Assembly (NCBI GenBank): GCA_047626155.1
Contig: JBLHRR010000005.1
Span: forward strand, 1-64,000
DNA from: CALGLS01 sp047626155
GTDB taxonomy: Bacteria; Bacteroidota; Bacteroidia; Chitinophagales; Saprospiraceae
Length of the DNA stretch: 64,000 bases
Reading direction: 5' to 3'
Below the pieces are notes generated by a model. That model did no database searches. It was not told the DNA's origin and saw only the letters and a program-made list of their open reading frames with translations. How positions within the stretch are numbered: the stretch's first letter is position 1; each line of letters opens with the position of its first letter. The translations under genes were made by a program, and so were the position numbers. Below, in pieces: positions 8,533-16,149 of this stretch.

Positions 8533-8946
8533 ATGTATCCACCTGAAATGGTTGCCCCGATGAATGAAGATCTAACAGACTTCGGTTTTCAAGGTCTTGA
8601 AAATGGCGAACAAGTAGCTCAAGCCATGGAAAACATGAATGGGAGTGCCTTGGTCGTTGTCAATTCGGTTTGTGGCTGTGCCGCTGGTAATGCTCGCCCG
8701 GGCGCTAAGATGTCTGTGGCTGGTGACAAGAAGCCAGATAATATGTATACGGTATTTGCTGGTGTAAACAAAGAAGCCACTGATAAGGCACGTTCTTATA
8801 TGATGCCCTATCCTCCTTCTTCTCCGGCTATTGCGTTATTTAAAGATGGACAATTGGTTCACATTCTGGAAAGACACCAAATTGAAGGCCGCTCTGCAGA
8901 GATTATTGCGCAGAACTTGAAAATGGCTTATGAGCGTTTTTGCTAG
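8533..8946 (+). CDS. BrxA/BrxB family bacilliredoxin (YphP/YqiW)
   Basis: 137 residues, the usual family length, starting with the conserved MYPPEMVAPMNEDLTDFGF. The thioredoxin-like fold carries the CGC redox motif (C47-G-C49) in NSVCGCAAG. In Firmicutes these proteins remove bacillithiol from oxidised protein thiols, and Bacteroidota often encode one too. The gene is monocistronic: divergent from the cytochrome operon and closed by a strong terminator about 40 bases downstream. Cytosolic thiol repair under oxidative stress is the likely role. Confidence 0.93.
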   Translation: MYPPEMVAPMNEDLTDFGFQGLENGEQVAQAMENMNGSALVVVNSVCGCAAGNARPGAKMSVAGDKKPDNMYTVFAGVNKEATDKARSYMMPYPPSSPAIALFKDGQLVHILERHQIEGRSAEIIAQNLKMAYERFC

Positions 8947-8986
8947 GTATAGCGTTTAAACGACATTCGTGAAATCACGAGTAAGT

Positions 8987-9032
8987 ACAAAGGCCGCAGA
9001 ATTATTATTAGTTTTATGGCCTTTGTTTTTTT
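8987..9032 (+). terminator. Rho-independent terminator of the bacilliredoxin gene
   Basis: 9-bp stem ACAAAGGCC / GGCCTTTGT with a 22-base loop, followed by six T. Confidence 0.8.
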
Positions 9033-9140
9033 ATGAGCGTTTTTTGCGTGAGCCACTATCGTATTTTTTGCTCACGCAGAGGATACATAGACCACAGAGC
9101 AAACGCACCTATTCGTAATTATTCAGAGTTACCATTACGT

Positions 9141-9178
9141 GGTGCGACTCCGATGGGCCAAGAATGATCAGTTCTACT
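9141..9178. repeat. Dispersed repeat GGTGCGAC(T/C)CCGATGGG, copy 1
   Basis: A 17-base block with one mismatch to 15859-15875, followed in both places by a related AAGAATG...GTTCT stretch. Intergenic in both places. Confidence 0.5.
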
Positions 9179-9227
9179 TTAGCGAAGGTTAAAGAAAAGT
9201 TTTTAATCAAATGGCGTCAATTAGAAC

Positions 9228-9884
9228 TTAAGGCGCCAATCGATCTACTTTCCAACTTCCTCCTTCTAGCTGTACATATCTTATCCGATCATGCAGGCGG
9301 CTGGATCGGCCTTGCCAAAACTCAACCATTGTTGGTTCAATGAGAAAGCCCCCCCAATGTTCTGGTCGTGGCAATGTGTCTTCCTCGGCATATTTTTCAT
9401 TCAGGATGACCACGTTTTCTTCCAAGAGGTTACGATCCTCAATCACTTCGCTTTGGGGAGAAGCCCAGGCACCTATCTGTGAACCTTTAGGGCGGGATTG
9501 GAAATATTGTGTGGATGCTTCGGGGCTCAATTGGCTAACCTTTCCTTCTATTCTGATTTGTCGCTCCAATTCCAACCAACAGAAAACCAGTGCAGCATTT
9601 GGGTTTTCTAACAATTCTTTTCCTTTTCTGCTATTGTAATTGGTGTAGAATAAAAACCCTTTTTCGCTATAGCCTTTGAGTAAGACGATTCGGGCTGAAG
9701 GAATTCCACTGGCAGATGCCGTGGCCAAGGTCATGACATTCGGCTCTTTCAAATTGGATCGCAAGGCATCATTGAACCATTGCTGAAATTGGTGAAAGGG
9801 ATGGGCATGGACCTCTTGGATTTCTAAAGTCTGAAGACGATAGTCTTCGCGAAGGTCAGCTACTTTTTTATGGTCTCTATTCAT
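9228..9884 (-). CDS. pdxH: Pyridoxamine 5'-phosphate oxidase
   Basis: 218 residues, the standard PdxH length. Family blocks are present in order: DLREDYRLQ at the N-terminus, PNVMTLATASASGIPSARIV (FMN-binding core), KGFLFYTNYNSRKGKEL, LERQIRIEGKVSQLS, SRPKGSQIGAWASPQS, and the C-terminal FWQGRSSRLHDR...W..DRLAP that forms part of the PLP site. It oxidises pyridoxine/pyridoxamine 5'-phosphate to pyridoxal 5'-phosphate with FMN, in the cytosol. It is a single gene on the minus strand with a long non-coding stretch upstream. Confidence 0.97.
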   Translation of the reverse strand: MNRDHKKVADLREDYRLQTLEIQEVHAHPFHQFQQWFNDALRSNLKEPNVMTLATASASGIPSARIVLLKGYSEKGFLFYTNYNSRKGKELLENPNAALVFCWLELERQIRIEGKVSQLSPEASTQYFQSRPKGSQIGAWASPQSEVIEDRNLLEENVVILNEKYAEEDTLPRPEHWGGFLIEPTMVEFWQGRSSRLHDRIRYVQLEGGSWKVDRLAP

Positions 9885-9971
9885 GGAGTAAAAATAGGGA
9901 CTTTGTTTGAATACGCCAAGAGCTTGGAGATAAGGATTAATAATTCAGGGGTGGAGATCAAGTAGATGGAG

Positions 9972-10020
9972 GTAGATCAGTGTTTTCTTAGTTTGCATAA
10001 ACGCAGGTTTGTGGAAAAGC
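9972..10020 (+). repeat. Dispersed repeat, copy 2 (TTTTCTTAGTTYGCATAAAC family)
   Basis: Matches the reverse complement of 1984-2040 over about 50 bases with scattered mismatches. In this copy the terminal hairpin is not preserved. Confidence 0.55.
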
Positions 10021-10049
10021 CTTCTACCTAACCCAATGAACATAGCTAA

Positions 10050-10185
10050 AAAACATAAAAAAGCCCCCGTCATCTAGTGACGGGGGGTGAATTAAAACAT
10101 ATAAAAACACTCTACCCTTTTATGGAATTCTCCGATGCCTGACTTGACGTCTACACCTGGGGAGGATTTCATTGGGAGGTAGGAA
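10050..10185 (-). ncRNA. Candidate small RNA, module B
   Basis: Minus-strand module. A near-consensus -7 box (TTACTTTG at about 10190-10197) is followed by GGGTAGAGTGTTT (about 10108-10120), an A/T-rich linker, then a 9-bp GC-rich hairpin (10064-10086) and a T-rich tail. The same order occurs in module A at 10355-10455. No start codon and open frame of useful length is present. It is non-coding by appearance only; no known RNA family was recognised. Confidence 0.3.
10064..10086 (-). terminator. Minus-strand Rho-independent terminator (module B)
   Basis: Perfect 9-bp stem CCCCCGTCA / TGACGGGGG with a 5-base loop. On the minus strand it is followed by CTTTTTTATGTTTTTT. The nearest minus-strand gene upstream is the RND permease, which ends at 10925 with its own terminator. 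Confidence 0.7.
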
Positions 10186-10354
10186 TTTTTTCAAAGTAAT
10201 AATAACATTCATTTTCGACAGTAGTTGAAAAGGAAAAGTTATTTCGTAAAATAATTGTTAGGAAGATGATGGACTTGCGCCAGGATTATCTAGGGGAGAA
10301 ATCTTTTCTGTCACAACTGCATAAAGACGGGGGGACCATCTTGTCAAAATAAAA

Positions 10355-10455
10355 AGAAAAAAAAAGTTCCCTCGGCTAATGCCGAGGGACAAAACAAAAA
10401 ACAAAAACTATGAACAAACACTCACCCTAAAATTCTTGTTATTTTCAGTTTCTTT
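10355..10455 (-). ncRNA. Candidate small RNA, module A
   Basis: Minus-strand module similar to module B: an upstream TTTG...TATAAA promoter-like pair (about 10452-10475), then AGGGTGAGTGTTTG (about 10411-10424), an A/T-rich linker, a 9-bp hairpin (10368-10389) and a T run. The hairpin sequence differs from module B while the GGGTRGAGTGTTT-like block is shared. No coding potential. Confidence 0.3.
10368..10389 (-). terminator. Minus-strand Rho-independent terminator (module A)
   Basis: Perfect 9-bp stem TCCCTCGGC / GCCGAGGGA with a TAAT loop. On the minus strand a run of nine T follows within two bases. Confidence 0.75.
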
Positions 10456-10864
10456 ATACCACTTTAGAGTTGCAAACACCGAACCTTTTTTGTCGGTTTG
10501 AGTTGTTTAACTTATTGATTGCCTTTTGTTTTAGTAACTATTGTTCTTTATTTCAAATGCTGTGCCGGAATGCTTTTTTTGTTAAAAAAAACAACAGGTC
10601 TTTCGCATACTTGGGATGAACAACAAATAGTGGGTTTTAAATAAAACCACTGGTATTGTTACTTAATGGAGAACTTTGAAAGCTTATTTTTTTCGAAAAG
10701 TTAAGGAGAGGAGGATTTTAAGTTAAGAAGGTTTTTTTGAAGAATTGATTTTTTGGATGCTTTTTTATTTTAAAAGTATTTTAGAGGAGGAGATTATTAT
10801 GGCTTGGAAATAGGGAAATGCAATAGAGGTAATTTTTAATCAAGCGACATTTCCTTTCCAAAGC

Positions 10865-10902
10865 AAAAGAGCCATCATCGATTATTCGATGATGGCTCTT
10901 TT
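10865..10902 (-). terminator. Terminator of the RND efflux operon
   Basis: Perfect 17-bp inverted repeat (AAAAGAGCCATCATCGA, TTAT loop, and its complement), 22 bases after the permease stop. The T-rich minus-strand edge fits intrinsic termination, and the symmetry would also allow plus-strand use. Confidence 0.85.
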
Positions 10903-10924
10903 AATATCAAGAAGATTAGATTGC

Positions 10925-13900
10925 TTACAATGTTGCTTCGGAGGAGCGGAAGAGGTTGCTCACCGCTGCTTTTGCCCGATAGGCCAACCAGTACATGACC
11001 GGAACAACGACTAAAGTCAAGAAAGTCGCGAAGACCAAACCGTAGATGACGGTCCAGGCCATGGTTCTCCATAAGGTGGCATTATCTCCTCCTAAATAAA
11101 TGTTAGGATCCAAATCCATGATCAAGGTATAGAAATCAATATTGAAACCGATGGCCAATGGAATCAATCCCAATACTGTTGTTATGGCTGTGAGGAGTAC
11201 CGGTCGAAGTCTTGTCCCACCTCCTTCAATGATGGCCGCCTTTACCATTTCTTTAGGCATGTTGACCATATTGTCAATGCCGGCCGCTTCTCTTTTTCGT
11301 TGAACAAGTAGGTTTACATAGTCAATTAATACGATGGCGTTATTTACTACAATTCCTGCTAGCGAGATTATACCAACACCGGTCATTACAATTTCGATAT
11401 TCATCCCCGTAAAAACGTAACCGAGAAAGACTCCGATTGTACTTAGGATCACGGACATTAAAATAATAATCGGGGAAATCAGCGAATTAAACTGTGCAAC
11501 GATAATCAACAAAATTCCAAAGATAGCCAGTCCCAATGCGGTGATTAGAAAGTCCATTTCTTCTTGCTGTTGTTCGGCTTGCCCCGTGAAAGAAATCTTA
11601 TAACCATCAGGCAATGGGAAGTCATCGAGTGCATCTCGAACTTCTAATAGTACTTCATCGGGAGTGTAGTCGCTGGTTACATTCGAGTAAACGGTAACGA
11701 CTCGTTCCTGATCTTTTCTTCTAATAGAACTATAGGTTGAAGAATATTGCACATCAGCTACGGTTCCAATTGGCACTTGGCTGATTCGGCCATTGGAGGG
11801 GCTTCGGAAGGTGATGCGTTGATTCAAAATGTCTTCTACACTATATCGGTAGGCTGGTGCCAAACGAAGTGTAATTGGGTAATCATCTTCCTCTTTTTTG
11901 AATTTCGAAATTTCCTTTCCAAAGACAGCCGTTCTGATTGCATCCGCAATAGCGAAAGTTGAGATACCAAAACGCCGTGCTGCTTCCCGATCAATATTGA
12001 CTAATAGTTCCGGTTTTCCGATGTTGACATCCTTTTTCAATTCTTCAATACCTGGGATGTTTTTTCCGACAAGATAGGCGACCAGTTCTTCTGAAAGCGT
12101 GGTCAGTGTGTTCACTTCATCGCCAATTAACTCAATGTTCAAATCTCTACCTTGAGGAGGGCCATCCTGATTTTGATCCACTACTATTTGTACACCGGGT
12201 ACCAGATCATTTAGTCCTTTGCGAATATCTTCCATCACATCTCTGGAGGACAGACCAATATGGATCCGGTCTTCTGAAGGAACAAAGGAAACGGTCAATC
12301 TCGCCTTTTGAGGAGAGGCGCCAAATTCCTGTTCGCCATTCGGGTCACTCGTATTTTCTCCAATTTGTGTAAGCACCGATTCCACGATGGCATCATAAGG
12401 TTTGATGACTTCCATCACTTTGGCTTCTACTTTTTTCAAAACCTCATCTGTGCTTTTTATATCTGTTCCCATTGGCAATTCCACAAAGGCATTGACGTAT
12501 AATGGGTCTGCTTCTGGGAATAGAATCACCTTAGGCATATTGGCAGCTAACAACATAAATGTAAAAAACAGTAAAGCTACCGTTCCACTAAAAAATAATA
12601 ATGGATTGTATTTCTTTAAAGCAAAACCGATAAAAGTATTATAGCTTCTTTCTAAGATGGGTAGCGCTTTATTTTGAAAAGAGAAGGAAGCGGGACGGAG
12701 AATAAAGAAGTTGACGATGGAAATTATTCCTACCATTCCTATAATATTTCTCAACCAAAAAACTTCACTAACCTGAGCTCCTAAAGCGATGATCACGCAC
12801 AGCAGAAAGAACAATAGAATATTACGAACCTTGCGTTTTCTTGCAGTAGCCGATTCTGCTTTTGCATCTAATTTCATCAAGGCGGAGGTGAAAACGGGGT
12901 TGATAACTAAGGCTACAAATAAAGAAGAACTTAGCACGATGATTAAGGTTATTGGTAAGTAGCGCATGAACTGTCCCATGAGCCCAGGCCAAAAAGCAAG
13001 GGGGATGAAAGCCGCTAGGGTAGTAGCTGTAGAAGCGATAATTGGCAAGGCCACTTCGCCAGTACCATACTTAGCTGCATCTATGTTCTTATAACCATTT
13101 TGCATGTACCGATAGATGTTCTCTACCACCACAATAGCATTGTCTACCAACATGCCCAAGGCGAGTATCAGCGAGAAGAGCACCACCATATTCAGAGAAT
13201 AACCAATAAGGTTCAGTATCAAAATCCCCATCAACATAGATAGTGGAATCGCAACCCCTACAAAAAGGGCATTACGGATACCTAGAAAAAACAACAATAC
13301 AATTATAACCAGAATAACTCCAGAGATAATACTGTTTTGCAGGTTGGCCACCATCATCCGGGTTTGTTCGGATTGATCGTTGAATAGGCTAACATTCAGG
13401 TTTTCTGGGAACACATTTTTCTTTGCTTCTGCTACGACTATTTTGATTTTATCGGAAGCGCTCAATAAATTTTCTCCCTTTTTCTTAATGACATCTAAAG
13501 AAACAACCGACTCCATATCTGCACGGGCGATACTGGTCTGATCTTGAAAACCGAAACTTACTTTTGCAATGTCTCTTAGGAAAATAGGGTTTTGGTCTTC
13601 ACTTTTTACAATAAGATTCTCAAACTGTGGAACAGTTTTCAGCTCTCCTAAAATACGAATGGTTCTACGAAAGTCATCTGCTACAATCTCACCTCCCGAC
13701 ATGGTGATGTTCTCTGAACGCACTGCGTTTTCAATATCGCCAAAAGAAACCTCCATGGATTCCATTTTAGGTAAATCTACCTCTATGGCAATTTCTTTAT
13801 CCATGACTCCTTTGACATCTACTTCAGAAATTTCGCGGAGGTCTTTGATTTCGTCTTTTAGATATTCTGCGTAGCCATCCAATTCATCGTTGGAAAATGG

Positions 13901-14380
13901 GCCAGACAAGTTGATGGTCATCACCGGAAGTTCGGCCATGTTGATGTCCACAATTTCTGGATCTTGCTTGAGGTCATCGGGCAATTCTGATTTGGCTTTG
14001 TCTACTGCGTCTTTCAGTTTTGTGATAGACAAATCAGAATCTATATCGGAGTTAAACTCTGCTGTGATGACCGAGTAATCCTGCATGGATTGAGAAGTCA
14101 CTTTTTTAATACCACTGATGGCCGCAATTTCTTTTTCCAACGGACGTGTAATCAGGGATTCGATATCACTAGCGGAGTTACCGAAATAAACGGTATTCAC
14201 ATATTTCTTCGGCCAAGGAATTTCGGGGTAAGCTTCTTTCGGCATTGAGCTGTAGGAGCTTATTCCGAATAATAATATCATCATTGTAAAAAGGAAGATA
14301 CTTACCCTATTGTCGACAGCCAAAGAGGTGATTGAAAACTCTCGCAACTGTTCTTTTACTTTATCTAATATTTCTGCCAT
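10925..14380 (-). CDS. RND-family multidrug efflux permease (AcrB/HAE1-like)
   Basis: 1151 residues. TM1 near 25-45 is followed by a large periplasmic pore domain, the TM2-TM6 block (about 345-505), a second periplasmic domain (about 620-880) and the TM8-TM12 block (about 945-1125). The proton-relay segment in TM4 reads GMLVDNAIVVVENI: the first acid of the usual Asp pair is kept and the second is Asn, as in many Gram-positive and Bacteroidota members. Two extra hydrophobic helices lie between the halves (about 520-565). It should exchange protons for drugs or other hydrophobic substrates, using the adaptor and TolC encoded upstream in the same operon. Copy A of the fold-back repeat separates it from the adaptor gene. 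Confidence 0.93.
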   Translation of the reverse strand: MAEILDKVKEQLREFSITSLAVDNRVSIFLFTMMILLFGISSYSSMPKEAYPEIPWPKKYVNTVYFGNSASDIESLITRPLEKEIAAISGIKKVTSQSMQDYSVITAEFNSDIDSDLSITKLKDAVDKAKSELPDDLKQDPEIVDINMAELPVMTINLSGPFSNDELDGYAEYLKDEIKDLREISEVDVKGVMDKEIAIEVDLPKMESMEVSFGDIENAVRSENITMSGGEIVADDFRRTIRILGELKTVPQFENLIVKSEDQNPIFLRDIAKVSFGFQDQTSIARADMESVVSLDVIKKKGENLLSASDKIKIVVAEAKKNVFPENLNVSLFNDQSEQTRMMVANLQNSIISGVILVIIVLLFFLGIRNALFVGVAIPLSMLMGILILNLIGYSLNMVVLFSLILALGMLVDNAIVVVENIYRYMQNGYKNIDAAKYGTGEVALPIIASTATTLAAFIPLAFWPGLMGQFMRYLPITLIIVLSSSLFVALVINPVFTSALMKLDAKAESATARKRKVRNILLFFLLCVIIALGAQVSEVFWLRNIIGMVGIISIVNFFILRPASFSFQNKALPILERSYNTFIGFALKKYNPLLFFSGTVALLFFTFMLLAANMPKVILFPEADPLYVNAFVELPMGTDIKSTDEVLKKVEAKVMEVIKPYDAIVESVLTQIGENTSDPNGEQEFGASPQKARLTVSFVPSEDRIHIGLSSRDVMEDIRKGLNDLVPGVQIVVDQNQDGPPQGRDLNIELIGDEVNTLTTLSEELVAYLVGKNIPGIEELKKDVNIGKPELLVNIDREAARRFGISTFAIADAIRTAVFGKEISKFKKEEDDYPITLRLAPAYRYSVEDILNQRITFRSPSNGRISQVPIGTVADVQYSSTYSSIRRKDQERVVTVYSNVTSDYTPDEVLLEVRDALDDFPLPDGYKISFTGQAEQQQEEMDFLITALGLAIFGILLIIVAQFNSLISPIIILMSVILSTIGVFLGYVFTGMNIEIVMTGVGIISLAGIVVNNAIVLIDYVNLLVQRKREAAGIDNMVNMPKEMVKAAIIEGGGTRLRPVLLTAITTVLGLIPLAIGFNIDFYTLIMDLDPNIYLGGDNATLWRTMAWTVIYGLVFATFLTLVVVPVMYWLAYRAKAAVSNLFRSSEATL

Positions 14381-14524
14381 AGCGTTTAACTGTTAGTTGA
14401 TTGTTGAAAAGTCACTATACCTTTTTGCCAGCGCTGCCTTCCAGCATCTTAAAGGAGTAGCTGCCACCCGTAGGCATATTGGTGAAAGGAAACTTTTTCT
14501 AAAAAGTGTAGAATAACTTACCTT

Positions 14525-14653
14525 AAGTATTACACGAAAAATAATTTTCCGATTTCTTTCGAGGAAACAATTATATAAACCACTCTCCCTATGGTCGTTT
14601 TGATTTACATAATTGTTTCCAAATCGGGAAGTTTATTTTTCGTTGTCACTAAG
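14525..14653 (-). repeat. Fold-back palindromic repeat, copy A (within the RND operon)
   Basis: About 128 bases. The ends are AAGTATTACAC and CGTTGTCACTAAG, matching copies C, D and E. The inner hairpin arms are GGAAACAATTATATAAACC and GATTTACATAATTGTTTCC. Where copies C and E have CGATTAT paired with ATAATCG, this copy has CAATTAT paired with ATAATTG, a compensatory change. The adaptor stop codon (14649-14651) lies inside the repeat end. Confidence 0.8.
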
Positions 14654-15815
14654 AATCCCCCTGTATCTTTATCAATTCCTTATCACTCAATCCTCTTGCT
14701 CCGTCGATGATGATTTCCTCTGCTCCTGTTAATCCTTTTGTAACAATGATATTACCTTCATAACTTTCCCCTGTTTCGACGTAAGTTTTTTTAGCCATCA
14801 ATCCTTCTTCCCCTTCTGCTTTTACATAAACGAAACTTTTACCGCTTACTTCCTGCTGCACTACTACCAAAGGAAGTACTACGGCATTGTCTTCTGCAAA
14901 ATCGCGTACCTTCATCAAAGCTAGAAGATTAGGTTTTAAAACGCCATTGCTATTATTCAATTCTACTTCTACTTCAAAGGTTCTATTGGCAGGATTGATC
15001 GTTCGACCAATTAGACTAACACGACTTTTACGTTCTTCATTTAAGGCTGGAAATATTACAGTCACCTGTTCTCCTTTTTTGATAATACCCAAATAATTTT
15101 CCGGAAGGTTAGCTACGACTTTCACGGTACGTACATCCAGGATTTGAACAATAGGAGTACCAGGGCCCGCCATTTCTCCGCTTTTCAAATAGGCCATGTC
15201 TACTACACCCGAAATCGGAGCATAGACGTTTGCTTTCGTTAATTGAAAACGCGCAGTTTCCATACTTTTTTCTAAACGTTCTTTGTCGTTTTTTGCTTTA
15301 AGTAATTGCATTTCAGAACCAATTTTTTGATCCCACAAACGCTGTTGTCTTTCGTAGACATCGACAACCAGGCTAAGCGAGGTTTCCATTTCTGCAATTT
15401 GTTTGTTAACTGATCCCATATCAACCTTAGCAATTAATTGCCCTTTGGAAACGAACTGTCCTTCTTTGACGGTCATCTGAGTCAAACGTCCACCAGTTTC
15501 GCTACTCGCCATAACTGCTTCGCCTGACTGCACTGTTCCCTGTATGTCAACAAAGCGTTCGAAATTTTGCTTTGTTATTTTTTGAGTAGTAACTAGCCTT
15601 CTTTTCTTTTCGGCTTTTACATCTAAGGTTTCGATTTGCGCCATGAGGCTTTCGATCTGTACTTGCAAGGCTTTTCGTTCTACTTTTTTAGTGCGGAGTA
15701 AATCTTTCATTCCAGCGAGGTCTTCTGGCCATTCTGTATTTTTCTCTGATCCGCAAGCTGTGAATAGAATGGCTACAAGAAGGATGCTTATTATTGTGCC
15801 TAGTATGTTTTTCAT
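14649..15815 (-). CDS. RND efflux periplasmic adaptor (HlyD/AcrA family), lipoprotein
   Basis: 388 residues with an SPII signal (lipidated Cys 21 in LFTACGS). An extra coiled-coil segment follows (about 28-75, MKDLLRTKKVERKALQVQIE). Then come the first lipoyl half (VKEGQFVSKGQLIAKVD), an alpha hairpin (about 130-190), the second lipoyl half (NVYAPISGVVDMAYLKSGEM), a beta-barrel and the membrane-proximal domain. It bridges the RND permease and TolC in the periplasm. It is the third gene of the tetR-tolC-adaptor-permease operon and is flanked by fold-back repeats on both sides. Confidence 0.92.
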   Translation of the reverse strand: MKNILGTIISILLVAILFTACGSEKNTEWPEDLAGMKDLLRTKKVERKALQVQIESLMAQIETLDVKAEKKRRLVTTQKITKQNFERFVDIQGTVQSGEAVMASSETGGRLTQMTVKEGQFVSKGQLIAKVDMGSVNKQIAEMETSLSLVVDVYERQQRLWDQKIGSEMQLLKAKNDKERLEKSMETARFQLTKANVYAPISGVVDMAYLKSGEMAGPGTPIVQILDVRTVKVVANLPENYLGIIKKGEQVTVIFPALNEERKSRVSLIGRTINPANRTFEVEVELNNSNGVLKPNLLALMKVRDFAEDNAVVLPLVVVQQEVSGKSFVYVKAEGEEGLMAKKTYVETGESYEGNIIVTKGLTGAEEIIIDGARGLSDKELIKIQGDS

Positions 15816-15858
15816 TTATTTAGATTTTATTTTTATATTAATTCAAGTTTATTATAAG

Positions 15859-15895
15859 GTGCGACCCCGATGGGGGCGAAAAGAATGTTCTTGTT
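15859..15895. repeat. Dispersed repeat GGTGCGAC(T/C)CCGATGGG, copy 2
   Basis: Sixteen of the first 17 bases match 9141-9157, followed by a related AAGAATGTTC block. This copy can form a short CGACCCC...GGGGGCG-type hairpin. Confidence 0.5.
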
Positions 15896-15945
15896 CTCTC
15901 CTAACTTTGACCTCTCTGAGGTCACGAAACCCTGATATAACTTAG

Positions 15946-16052
15946 CGTTTCCAAATCGGGATTTAATTTTTCGTTGTTATTAAGTGCATTGTAAACTAAG
16001 TTCTATCCGTTTTGAATACTTCTTTTGAAATTACTCTTCGTTAGAAACTCCT
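15946..16052 (-). repeat. Fold-back repeat, half copy B, with extra flank
   Basis: 15946-15985 matches one arm of the fold-back repeat (GTTTCCAAATCGGGATTTAA, then the TTCGTTGTTA end); the other arm is missing. The next 71 bases (15982-16052) match 63930-64000 next to copy E almost throughout, so the mobile or repeated unit may be longer than the palindrome. Confidence 0.7.
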
Positions 16053-16149
16053 TAAATAGCTAAGGCTATTCGCGTCGTCTCTGCCTCGATTAATTCCAAA
16101 ACAACCTATTCAAATTCGGACGAAACTTAATTTCCAGTGCACTAAGCAA

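Larger units (their letters stand above)
9885..10924. other. Non-coding region of about 1 kb
   Basis: No open frame with coding character on either strand. It holds a dispersed repeat copy (9972-10020), two minus-strand hairpins with T tracts at 10064 and 10368 (see the ncRNA candidates), a very A/T-rich stretch (10520-10800), and the terminator of the RND operon at 10865-10902. This is one of the longest gene-free stretches in the window. Confidence 0.6.
15816..16149. other. Intra-operon spacer with repeats
   Basis: 334 bases between the tolC and adaptor genes, unusually long for an operon. It is filled with repeats: the GGTGCGAC(T/C)CCGATGGG element (15859-15895) and half of the fold-back repeat plus its flank (15946-16052). 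The remainder (16053-16149) has no recognised content. Confidence 0.6.

Noticed and set aside
10090..10200. Possible riboswitch or attenuator leader near the 10 kb terminators
   Set aside because: No gene follows at a suitable distance on the minus strand and no known riboswitch core was recognised; kept only as a small-RNA candidate.
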